A DNA stretch of 17,906 nucleotides from AA29 sp041481445 (lineage in GTDB: Bacteria > Acidobacteriota > Vicinamibacteria > Fen-336), in contig JBGPBV010000136.1 in the NCBI GenBank assembly GCA_041481445.1, forward strand, positions 1 through 17,906, in the 5' to 3' direction. The notes under the pieces were generated by a model. That model had not been told where the DNA came from and ran no database searches. It saw only the letters and a list, made by a program, of their open reading frames with translations. Shown piece by piece: positions 1 through 6,920 of this stretch. The position numbers and the translations under genes are program-made. Position 1 is the stretch's first letter. Every line of letters starts with the position of its first letter.

Positions 1-236
1 CCCACCACGGCGGCGACGAGGGCGATCCGGAACGGTTTCAGGAACGGCAGGAACGACTGAGGGGCGAGCAGCATGATGAAGGTGAAGACCATCAAGGCCC
101 GGAAGGCGAATCCGCTCCCGGAGCTGCGCTCGGACTGACGCGCGGCGGCGGACGGAGGCCCGGAGACGACGGTCTCCACGCCGGCCTCTAGGGCCGGCAC
201 CGGACGCCACCATTCCGCGCCCATGGGCAGGCTCAT
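1..236 (-). CDS. O-antigen ligase-like membrane protein, N-terminal fragment (cut by window edge)
   Basis: An open frame starts at the ATG at 236-234 and runs without a stop off the left edge (78 codons visible). Its ATG overlaps the TGA of the yvcK gene upstream (ATGA, 4 bases), so it is probably translationally coupled as part of the EPS operon. Residues 1-42 are a polar, Ser/Gly/Pro-rich cytoplasmic lead. From about residue 43 the chain is hydrophobic, with the stretch FIMLLAPQSFLPFLKPFRIA. A short polar lead followed by an 'LAPQ-x-P-x-L-x-P-x-R-x-A' segment is how many O-antigen ligase/polymerase (Wzy/WaaL-like) proteins of EPS loci begin, with the first helix pair at the membrane. There is no strong Shine-Dalgarno sequence, which fits coupling. 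A second ATG at 224 is possible. The family call rests on only 78 residues and on context. Confidence 0.6.
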   Translation of the reverse strand, partial: MSLPMGAEWWRPVPALEAGVETVVSGPPSAAARQSERSSGSGFAFRALMVFTFIMLLAPQSFLPFLKPFRIALVAAVV

Positions 237-1294
237 GCGGGCCACGGCCGGCCGGCCACGTCCAGGACGGCGCGGGCCAGCTTGTGCGGGTCGTGACGGA
301 CCTTGTCGCCGGCCGCCAGCAGGTCTGCCGTCCAGATCCCGCACCCAAGGGCACTCACGGCGGCCGGGTCGGCGGCCAGGGGGCGGGCGCCCTCCGCGGC
401 GTAGCGTTGCCGGAGGGGCTTGGGCACCGGCGTGCGGTTGAGGATCACATCGTGAATGGGAAGTCGCGGCGCGTGCGCGCGCAGAGCCCGCACGTGGTCC
501 TGCGCGCTGTAATCGTCGGTCTCGCCCGGCTCGGTCATGAGGTTCATGACCAGCACGACCCGCGCTCGCGACCGGGCGATGGCCTCGGTCAGGCTGCCCA
601 CGAGCAGGATGGGGATGAGACTGGTGTAGAGGCTCCCGGGCCCGATCACGACGCAGTCCGCCGCTTCCACGGCCGCCACCGCCTGCGGGACGGGCGCGAC
701 ATCACAGGGCTGGAGGCGCACGCTCCGGATGGGACGCCGGATCGCCGCGATGCGAGACTCGCCTTCGATGTGGCTGCCGTCGTCGAACTCGGCAACCAGC
801 CCGACGGCGGCCGCGGTGGCGGGCAGGACCCGTCCCCGCGTGCCGAGCAGGTCGCCCGCCCGGTCAACGGCGCGGTCGAATCGACTCTCGAGCTCGGTGA
901 GCGCGGCGAGGATCAGGTTGCCCAGGCTGTGGCCGGCAACGTCGCCGCCGCCGTCGAACCTGTAGTCGAAGAGGGTGGCGAGCATCGGATCACCGTCCGA
1001 GAGCGCGAGCAGGCAGTTCCGGATGTCACCCGGGGCCTGCATCCCATAGGCCTCGCGCAGGCGACCCGAGCTGCCCCCGTCATCGGCCACGGTGACGATG
1101 GCGGTGAGGCTCTCGCGTTCCACCGGCACCGTGCCGCGGGAGCCGGTCGGCAGCGCGTCCCGCAGACCCCGCAACAGCACCGGGAGGCCGGTCCCACCGC
1201 CGAGGGCCACGATGCGGGGGGTGGCGGCCGGTGGGCTGCCGGTCGCCGCCCAGAGCGGCAAGCGGGTTGCGGTCTCAGCGCGTGGCAGGAGCAT
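233..1294 (-). CDS. yvcK: YvcK family UDP-GlcNAc-binding protein (CofD-like fold)
   Basis: This 353-aa protein is close to the usual YvcK length. The motifs of the family are visible: ALGGGTGLPVLLRGL at residues 30-44, VADDGGSSGRLR at 69-80, GDIRNCLLAL at 89-98, GHSLGNLIL at 121-129, VIGPGSLYTSLIP at 216-228 and NLMTEPGETDDYS at 251-263. YvcK (gluconeogenesis factor) binds UDP-N-acetylglucosamine and affects carbon and cell-wall precursor metabolism; it shares the fold of CofD (2-phospho-L-lactate transferase) but that reaction is not expected here. The ATG at 1294 overlaps the end of the methyltransferase gene by 20 bases, and its own stop overlaps the next ATG by 4, so it lies inside the EPS operon. 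In Firmicutes and Actinobacteria yvcK normally sits with rapZ and whiA; neither is present here. About 25 residues precede the first motif, but no better start codon is seen. Confidence 0.9.
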   Translation of the reverse strand: MLLPRAETATRLPLWAATGSPPAATPRIVALGGGTGLPVLLRGLRDALPTGSRGTVPVERESLTAIVTVADDGGSSGRLREAYGMQAPGDIRNCLLALSDGDPMLATLFDYRFDGGGDVAGHSLGNLILAALTELESRFDRAVDRAGDLLGTRGRVLPATAAAVGLVAEFDDGSHIEGESRIAAIRRPIRSVRLQPCDVAPVPQAVAAVEAADCVVIGPGSLYTSLIPILLVGSLTEAIARSRARVVLVMNLMTEPGETDDYSAQDHVRALRAHAPRLPIHDVILNRTPVPKPLRQRYAAEGARPLAADPAAVSALGCGIWTADLLAAGDKVRHDPHKLARAVLDVAGRPWPA

Positions 1295-2231
1295 GGACCG
1301 GCTTCACCCCGCGCATGCGGATGGGCTCGTCGAAGATCTCGATGTCGTGGAACCCGCTCTCGCGGAACCACCGGAACACCTCCGGGTAGCGCAGCTTCCA
1401 CTGGTAGCGGGGCGTGTACCAGTCGAAGGTGTCGAGCCAGCGGAAACGCCAGTCGGGATGCAGCGAGATCGGGCAGACGATGTAGAGCAGCTTGCCCAGT
1501 ACCGGGAGGCGGTAGGGATAGTAGAGGGGCACGGCGGCGGTGCACAGCGCCAGCATCATCTGTGCGGGGAGGCGGGTCGTCACCTTGCGGATCGCGTCGG
1601 AAAAGCGGTCGGCGGGCCCGTTGCGTGCGTAGAGGTACACGGCCAGCCCGCCTCCCGGCTTGACCACGGCCGCCACGCGCTCGAAGGCGGCGCGCACGTC
1701 GGGCGTGTGGTGGAGGACGCCGACCGAGTAGGCGAGGTCGAACGTGCCCTGTCGGAAGGGCAGGGCGAAGATGTCGGCCTGGATGAGGTGCACCCGCTCC
1801 CGCCGGCCGAGATTCGTGTAGGCGGCGTCGATGGCGGTGGTCAGGTCGATCCCCACCAGCTCGCCCCCGTTTGCCGCCACCACCTCGGCGAACCGCCCCG
1901 CCCCGACGCCGGCATCCAGGACGAGGCGGCCGCGATAGTCCGCCTCCGTCCAGCCCGTGGTCATCTCCAGCGCCTTCACGGACTGCCCGCTGCCCGTGAA
2001 CGAGTCGAGCTGGACCTTCCGGAACCGGTCCCACTGGAAGCCGAAGCTGGAGGCATAGGACTCCGTCTCCACGAACCGGGGCACGCCTCGCGCGATGGGG
2101 TACTCACGCCCGCACCCGGGTGAGCGAAGGTGGCCCTCCATGACCTCGGGGCCTTCCTCGATGCGAGCATGCAGCTCGAGGCCGTCCTGGCAGGTGGGGC
2201 AGACGAGAAAGCGAAGAGCGGTGAGTTTCAT
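1275..2231 (-). CDS. Class I SAM-dependent methyltransferase with Trm112-like N-terminus
   Basis: The protein has 318 residues. The first ~55 look like a Trm112-type zinc-ribbon segment: LVCPTCQDGLEL at 9-20 with CPTC, then a CGREYPI-like strand around 40-46 and GVPRF at 49-53, as in many sugar- and lipid-modifying methyltransferases. A Rossmann SAM-binding core follows: VLDAGVGAGRF at 104-114 (motif I), ELVGIDL at 124-130, QADIFALPF at 151-159, and DLAYSVGVLHHTPD at 165-178 before KPGGGLAVYLYA at 191-202. The C-terminal third is rich in aromatic residues (WRFRWLDTFDWYTPRYQW) and may bind the acceptor. It starts 8 bases after the export gene stop and overlaps yvcK by 20 bases. Its place in the EPS operon suggests methylation of a glycan or lipid-linked sugar; the substrate cannot be read from the sequence. 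Confidence 0.85.
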   Translation of the reverse strand: MKLTALRFLVCPTCQDGLELHARIEEGPEVMEGHLRSPGCGREYPIARGVPRFVETESYASSFGFQWDRFRKVQLDSFTGSGQSVKALEMTTGWTEADYRGRLVLDAGVGAGRFAEVVAANGGELVGIDLTTAIDAAYTNLGRRERVHLIQADIFALPFRQGTFDLAYSVGVLHHTPDVRAAFERVAAVVKPGGGLAVYLYARNGPADRFSDAIRKVTTRLPAQMMLALCTAAVPLYYPYRLPVLGKLLYIVCPISLHPDWRFRWLDTFDWYTPRYQWKLRYPEVFRWFRESGFHDIEIFDEPIRMRGVKPVHAPATR

Positions 2232-2239
2232 GAGAGCTT

Positions 2240-2833
2240 TCAGGGGACAAGGACGATGTCGCCCGGGCGCACCTGGAAATTGGCCTGACTGCGATCGCCC
2301 GCGCGGACCTTGTCGTAGTCGAACGGGATGCGCATCGTCACCCCGTTACCGGCGCGGATCACCACCACGCGCGACCGCGAGGCGAACTCCGTGAAGCCGC
2401 CGGCCATGGCCAGGACGTCCATGACCGTGGCCGCGCTCTTGAGCTCGTAGCGGTCGGGCTTGGGAACCTGTCCGATGATGGCGACCTTGAAGCTGCGCAC
2501 GTCGTTCACGCTGACCGAGACCTCGGGGTGCGGCAGGTACTCGACCAACCGCTTCATGAGCTGCTCGCGCAGCTCCATGGGGGTCAGGCCCGCCGCCTGC
2601 ACGTCGTTGAGCAGGGGAAGAGAGATCTTGCCGTCGGGGCGAACGGGTGCCGTCCGGCTCATGGCCTCGTTGTTCCAGACCGAGATCTGCAGCACGTCCT
2701 CGGGCCCGATCCGATAGCCGAGGAGCTCCTCGCGCGGCTGATCCCGCGACGGGTCCGCCACGTGACGGTCGGCGGGCGCGGGGCCTCCGCCCCCGGACAG
2801 CGCCAGTGTAATCATCAGCAAACCCAGGTTCAT
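2240..2833 (-). CDS. Polysaccharide biosynthesis/export protein (Wza/GumB-like, short)
   Basis: This 197-aa protein carries the polysaccharide-export domain: YRIGPEDVLQISVWNNEAMS at 40-59, then VRPDGKISLPLLNDVQAAGLT at 64-84 (split by the strand turns) and a region of predicted beta strands up to about 113. One SLBB-like domain follows (VAIIGQVPKPDRYELKSAAT at 117-136, AGGFTEFASRSRVVVIR at 144-160) and it ends with VRPGDIVLVP, the usual C-terminus of short Wza/GumB proteins. Such proteins form the periplasmic and outer-membrane export channel. The N-terminus is hydrophobic (residues 1-13), but no lipobox cysteine is present, unlike classic lipoprotein members. The ATG at 2833 has a good ribosome site (GGAGG five bases upstream). 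It lies 48 bases downstream of the sugar transferase and 8 bases before the methyltransferase. Confidence 0.9.
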   Translation of the reverse strand: MNLGLLMITLALSGGGGPAPADRHVADPSRDQPREELLGYRIGPEDVLQISVWNNEAMSRTAPVRPDGKISLPLLNDVQAAGLTPMELREQLMKRLVEYLPHPEVSVSVNDVRSFKVAIIGQVPKPDRYELKSAATVMDVLAMAGGFTEFASRSRVVVIRAGNGVTMRIPFDYDKVRAGDRSQANFQVRPGDIVLVP

Positions 2834-2881
2834 GCGAACCTCCGTTCCGGCGGCGCTCCTGTCCCGGGCATTCGCGCGTGC

Positions 2882-4528
2882 TCAGCGGTTGGGGGAGGGC
2901 GGGAGCACGGACTTTCTCGCCTTGCCGACCCGCGGAGGCGAGGAGGCCCGCCCGACCTCGATGGTCGGCGCGGGCTCGCGCTTGATCGGCACGGCGCTGG
3001 GCGACGGCGTGGGTGCACCGTCCACGGCGGCGCCGCCCAGCGGCAGCGAGGGGATCGGGCCGCGCTCCGATTGCGGCGGGGCCTCGGCGGCAAGGCGCAG
3101 GCTCGCCCGGGCCGGCACGACCGGCGCCGGCGCGGCCGCGGCCGCCCGCCGCACGCCGGGCTCCTCCGGCGCCGATTCACGACCACGGAGGACGATCGAG
3201 ATCGTCTCCAGGAGGATCCGGAGGTCGAGGGAGGGAGACATGTGCTTGACGTAGTAGAGGTCGTACCTCATCTTCTCGATCTCTTCCTCGAGGTCGTTGG
3301 CATAGCGGTAGCGGACCTGAGCCCAGCCGGTGATACCGGGTCGCACGAGCGAGCGCAGTGCGTAGTAGGGAATCTGCTCCCCGCAGTCGGGAGTGTTCCG
3401 CATCACCACGACGAGGAGCGACAGGTTGGAGACCGGGTGTGGCCGCGGGCCGACCAGGTTCATGTCGCCCTTCAGGATGTTGAGGAGCTGGGGAAGCTCG
3501 TCCAGCCGGAACCGCCGGAGCCAACCCCCCACGCGGGTGAGCCGGCCGCTGTTGTCGCGCGCCCACTCGGAAGTCGCGCTCAGGGCGGGATGCATGGTGC
3601 GGAACTTGATCAGGGGGAACAGCCTCCCTTGCCGGCCCACACGCTGCTGGATGAAGAACACGGGCCCGGGGGAATCGAGCCTGATGGCCAGGGCGATCAG
3701 CGCGAGGACGGGGGCGAGCAGGAGCAGGGCGGCCGCGGTCGCCGGCAGGCCAAGCAAACGGGTCAGCGTCATGTCGAGGCGCAAGACGCGGTAGTCCTTG
3801 CTGAAGATCAGGCTGCTGGGTGTGAGCACCTCGACGGCGATCTTCCCCGTGTGCTTCTCGTAGAGCTCGACGCCGTCCTCGACCTTGATGCCGGCCAGGC
3901 GCAGCCTGAACAGTGCCTGCAGCGGCATCTGGCCACGGCGCGCGGCCAGGGCGACGATGACGCGGTGCGGGCGGGCGTGTTCCACCGCCGCCGCGAGGGC
4001 GGAAAGGTCGGCGCTCCTCTGGAAACCCGCCGGCGCATCGGCACTCCCGTCGCCGAGGCCGACCACGCGTTGCCGGAGATCGGGCCGCGACTGGATCTCC
4101 TTCACGAGCGCGTCCGCCAGCCAGGAGTCGCCCACGATGAGCACGCGCTCCAACAGCGGTCGCGTGTCCAGCAGGCGGTACGCGCTCGCACGCACGATCA
4201 GCACCAGCCCGATCGCGATCAAGAGGCTCGACAGGAGCGCGCCGTAGGACGTGGGCGGCCGGGAGAACAGGAGGTGCGCCGCACCGGCGGGCAGGAAGGC
4301 TACGCTCAGGGCGCGGGGCAGCCGCTGCGCCGACTGCCCGAAGCTCCGTACGGTCCGAAGGTCGTAGAGCCCGGTGTAGTAGAAGGCCACCAGGCTGCAC
4401 ACGGCCAGGGTGACGGCTTGTCCGGCGAGGGCGTGCGGCGAGGAGCCGCCGGGCGCCGCCCAGAGCAGCGTCCCCCAGACCGCCGCGAAGATGGCCGCCA
4501 CTTCCAGGGCGGCCAGAGTCATCGCCAT
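2882..4528 (-). CDS. Undecaprenyl-phosphate hexose-1-phosphate transferase (EPS initiating sugar transferase)
   Basis: I place the start at the ATG at 4528, eight bases after GGAGG; a second ATG at 4522 overlaps the kinase stop (ATGA). The protein then has 548 residues. The N-terminal half has four to five hydrophobic helices (about 4-24, 36-53, 75-88, 98-114) and a Rossmann-like CoA-binding-type domain (VLIVGDSWLADALVKEI, 129-145). Helix 258-283 leads into the catalytic bacterial sugar-transferase domain: SPGPVFFIQQRVGRQG at 286-301, LIKFRTM at 306-312, RLDELPQLLNILKGDMNLVG at 341-360, PRP at 361-363, RPGITGWAQV at 396-405 and YDLYYVKHMS at 422-431. This enzyme family moves a sugar phosphate from a UDP-sugar to undecaprenyl phosphate at the inner membrane, the first step of EPS repeat assembly. 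Residues 453-548 form an unusual Pro/Ala-rich tail beyond the normal family end. A longer open frame up to 5440 is only a shadow of the kinase gene. Confidence 0.92.
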   Translation of the reverse strand: MAMTLAALEVAAIFAAVWGTLLWAAPGGSSPHALAGQAVTLAVCSLVAFYYTGLYDLRTVRSFGQSAQRLPRALSVAFLPAGAAHLLFSRPPTSYGALLSSLLIAIGLVLIVRASAYRLLDTRPLLERVLIVGDSWLADALVKEIQSRPDLRQRVVGLGDGSADAPAGFQRSADLSALAAAVEHARPHRVIVALAARRGQMPLQALFRLRLAGIKVEDGVELYEKHTGKIAVEVLTPSSLIFSKDYRVLRLDMTLTRLLGLPATAAALLLLAPVLALIALAIRLDSPGPVFFIQQRVGRQGRLFPLIKFRTMHPALSATSEWARDNSGRLTRVGGWLRRFRLDELPQLLNILKGDMNLVGPRPHPVSNLSLLVVVMRNTPDCGEQIPYYALRSLVRPGITGWAQVRYRYANDLEEEIEKMRYDLYYVKHMSPSLDLRILLETISIVLRGRESAPEEPGVRRAAAAAPAPVVPARASLRLAAEAPPQSERGPIPSLPLGGAAVDGAPTPSPSAVPIKREPAPTIEVGRASSPPRVGKARKSVLPPSPNR

Positions 4529-5367
4529 GGTGCCGGCCTCCGCCGCTGGTTTCCGCCCCACAACTGCGACCACCAGCCACGGCTGGGCTCGGGGCCAGGC
4601 CGAGCGCGATAGTAGGAACCGTAGTACCGGCCGTAATAGCCGGAGAGGGGGCGGTCGTCGCGGTTGAATACGATCCCGAGCACCTTGTCGGGGTCCAGGG
4701 AGCTGAGGGTGTCGCCGAAGAGCTTCCGCGGCGTTCGATGAGCCGCCACCACGACGAGGAAACCGTCGACCCATTGGGACATCAGTCGACAGTCCGGAAC
4801 CACGAGCACCGGAGGGGTATCGAGGATCACGCAGTCGTAGGTCGCCCGTGCCTCGTCCAGGAGCTGTCCCACGCGGGACGAGTCGAGCACCTGGTAGGGA
4901 TTGCCCGGAGGCCGACCGGCGGGCAGGACATCGAGATGGAACGGCGTGGGTCGAACCACCGCGGCGAGCTCGTGCCGCACATCCAGGAGCGCTCCCACCA
5001 GGCCGGGGCCGGAATCCGACAGGCCGAGATTGGCGGCCACGAGCGGCCGGCGCAGGTCGGTGTCCACCAGCAGCACCCGCGTCTTCGGCGACTGGGCCAG
5101 GGTCGTCGCCAGGTTGATGGCCGTGGTGGTCTTCCCGTCCCCGACGCCGGCGCTGGTCACGGCCAGGATGCGGTGTCCCTTCTGCTCGCCGGTCTGCTCC
5201 AGGAAATGGCCGAGCAGGCGATATTGATCGGTTTCGAAGGAGTCGGCAGGGCGGCTGGCGATGAGGTGCTCTTCGAGGGGCAGCCGGCCCTGGGTGCGCG
5301 CCCCCGCCGGTGTCCGGCGGCCCACCTGGACAGGGGATCCTGTGGTCGAGTGAAGCGTGCCTGGCAT
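4519..5367 (-). CDS. CpsD/CapB-type bacterial tyrosine kinase (EPS chain-length control)
   Basis: This 282-aa cytoplasmic P-loop protein carries Walker A TSAGVGDGKTTTAINLA at 71-87, Walker A' VLLVDTDLRRP at 98-108 and Walker B YDCVILDTPP at 177-186, the three motifs of BY-kinases. The tail has a tyrosine cluster, YYGRYYGSYYRARP (244-257), six tyrosines in ten residues, the expected autophosphorylation site. Residues 45-65 (FETDQYRLLGHFLEQ) match the segment that packs against neighbouring subunits. The kinase is separate from the chain-length protein, which is encoded two bases upstream, so the pair corresponds to CpsC/CpsD or the split form seen in XrtA/PEP-CTERM EPS loci rather than to fused Wzc. 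Cycles of phosphorylation would set EPS chain length and export. Its stop overlaps the sugar transferase start. Confidence 0.93.
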   Translation of the reverse strand: MPGTLHSTTGSPVQVGRRTPAGARTQGRLPLEEHLIASRPADSFETDQYRLLGHFLEQTGEQKGHRILAVTSAGVGDGKTTTAINLATTLAQSPKTRVLLVDTDLRRPLVAANLGLSDSGPGLVGALLDVRHELAAVVRPTPFHLDVLPAGRPPGNPYQVLDSSRVGQLLDEARATYDCVILDTPPVLVVPDCRLMSQWVDGFLVVVAAHRTPRKLFGDTLSSLDPDKVLGIVFNRDDRPLSGYYGRYYGSYYRARPGPEPSRGWWSQLWGGNQRRRPAPWR

Positions 5368-5369
5368 GG

Positions 5370-6908
5370 CTATCGTCCGAGCAGGGCGACGAGACCGACC
5401 TTGTTGCGAGCAAATCGATGTGAAACGGGTACGACCACACCCAGGGCCAGCACCAACGACACGGCGCCCAGGCAGAACCGCCGCCGCCCGGCGCGCCGGT
5501 CGCCGTCGGTGACGATCACGGGAATGCTGGCCAGCACCGGGATGCGGGTGAAGGAGCGGATCTCGTCCGCAGCGTGGAACGACGTGTCGAGGCGCTCGGC
5601 CAGCATCGCCGCGCCGGCCGCCAACGCCAGCGCGGCCAGGATGGCCCCGAGGGAGAGCACCAACCGGTTGGGGGCGTCGGGACTGGCCGGGACGACGCCG
5701 GAGTCGAGGATCCGGAAGGCCGAAGCCGGCTGGCCGCCTTGGCTGTCCTCGAGCTGGGCCTGCTCGTAGCGCTTGCGAAGAGAGTCGTACAGGTCGTGCC
5801 TCGTCTGGTAGTCGCGTGAGATCTCCTGGTACGTCCTCTGCTGGCGTGGCGCGTTCTCCAGCCGGCGGATGTGCTCGGCGATCTCGGCCCGCAGGCGCGC
5901 CTCGTCGGACTTGCGTTCCGTGATCTCGGCGTCCACCTCATTCAAGCTCTCGCGGAGCCGAGTCACCGAGCGACCGGAGGTGGCGGCCGCTCCCGCCCCC
6001 ACATCGCTCGGGGTCTGCGCGACCTCCTTCTCGAGCACGGCCACTTCCTCCGTCAGGCGGATGACGTCGGGGTACTTGTCGCTGTAACGCTTGTTGAGCA
6101 GGACCAGCTCCTCCTTGAGCTTGGCCAGCCTGGCCGCCGCCGGGCTGGGGCCGCCCACCGAGGCTTCCGCCGCCGCCGCATCGGCCATTTGCCTCCCCAG
6201 ATCGTTGCGCCGGTCCAGGGCCCGCATCCGCTCCTCGCTGGTGGTGCGCAGCTCGGCCTGGAGCCGCTGCAGGTTGGCCAGGTTGGCGTCGGCCTGCTGC
6301 GGCAGCTCCCCCATGTGCGTGACCTGGAACTCGGTCAGCGCCACCTCTTGCTCCTGTAGGCTGCGCTTGAGGTCGTCGAGCTGCGCCTTCAGCACGCGCA
6401 CGGCGCCGCCGATCTGCCGCTCATGGATGTTCTTGTCCCCCTCGACGTAGAACGAGGCCAGCGCGTTGGCCACCTTCGCGACCGCCAGGCGGTCGGGGCT
6501 GCGGTAGCTGATGGTGAAGGCGATGGTGGTCCCGGCGCCGCCCTTGAACTCCGTGCGGATATCGCGGCGCATCTGGCCGACCGCGGCCTGCGCGGAGGAG
6601 CGCTGGACCAGGCCCGGGTAGAGGCCGAACTCCGTGATCAGGGATTCCAGTCGCGCGCGGCTGAAGATCTCCTGGCTCAGCAGCTGCAGCCGCGATTCCA
6701 CCTCGGCCTGTGCCGTGGGGTCGGTCCGGCCGCCCTGATCCACGAGGACGGCCGCGGTGGAGCGGTACACGTCGGGCAGGCTGAGGGCGACGGTCACGCC
6801 GCTGGCGGCCGCCAGCGAGAAGACCGCCACGGCCAGCCACTTCCTCCGGTGCGCGGCCACGGCCAGACTCTCCAACGCTTGATGCTCGGTTGATCCGCGG
6901 TTGTTCAT
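5370..6908 (-). CDS. GumC/Wzz-type polysaccharide chain-length determinant
   Basis: From the ATG at 6908 the protein has 512 residues. I prefer this to a TTG at 6923 because AAGGAAG sits five bases upstream of the ATG. One transmembrane helix lies near residues 24-44 (WLAVAVFSLAAASGVTVAL). A Wzz domain follows (PDVYRSTAAVLVDQ), then a long periplasmic coiled-coil region (about 165-395, rich in Glu, Gln, Arg and Leu heptads). The typical pre-membrane segment (ASAFRILDSGVVPASPDAPN) leads to a second helix near 415-435, and a further hydrophobic helix appears near the C-terminus. The protein is an inner-membrane co-polymerase that works with the tyrosine kinase, encoded two bases downstream. Length and architecture match GumC-like and XrtA-system chain-length proteins; no kinase domain is fused. 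Confidence 0.92.
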   Translation of the reverse strand: MNNRGSTEHQALESLAVAAHRRKWLAVAVFSLAAASGVTVALSLPDVYRSTAAVLVDQGGRTDPTAQAEVESRLQLLSQEIFSRARLESLITEFGLYPGLVQRSSAQAAVGQMRRDIRTEFKGGAGTTIAFTISYRSPDRLAVAKVANALASFYVEGDKNIHERQIGGAVRVLKAQLDDLKRSLQEQEVALTEFQVTHMGELPQQADANLANLQRLQAELRTTSEERMRALDRRNDLGRQMADAAAAEASVGGPSPAAARLAKLKEELVLLNKRYSDKYPDVIRLTEEVAVLEKEVAQTPSDVGAGAAATSGRSVTRLRESLNEVDAEITERKSDEARLRAEIAEHIRRLENAPRQQRTYQEISRDYQTRHDLYDSLRKRYEQAQLEDSQGGQPASAFRILDSGVVPASPDAPNRLVLSLGAILAALALAAGAAMLAERLDTSFHAADEIRSFTRIPVLASIPVIVTDGDRRAGRRRFCLGAVSLVLALGVVVPVSHRFARNKVGLVALLGR

Positions 6909-6913
6909 CGCGT

Positions 6914-6920
6914 CTTCCTT
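6914..6920 (-). promoter_or_regulatory. Ribosome binding site deciding the chain-length protein start
   Basis: Reading the minus strand, AAGGAAG ends five bases before the ATG at 6908. An in-frame TTG at 6923 would lie upstream of this site, so the ATG is the better start. The site overlaps the stop codon of the beta-barrel gene. Confidence 0.6.

Noticed and set aside
284..1663. Plus-strand open frame of 459 codons opposite yvcK and the methyltransferase
   Set aside because: Antisense shadow with no recognisable domain.
2528..4612. Plus-strand open frame of 694 codons opposite the export and transferase genes
   Set aside because: GC-rich antisense shadow; composition is low-complexity Gly/Arg/Gln/Asp and the opposite strand carries clear enzymes.
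2882..5440. One continuous minus-strand open frame of 852 codons that could look like a kinase-transferase fusion
   Set aside because: Its first ~300 codons are a frame shadow of the kinase gene (4519-5367), rich in Arg/Pro/Gly and unlike any domain. The transferase starts at 4528 with its own ribosome site.
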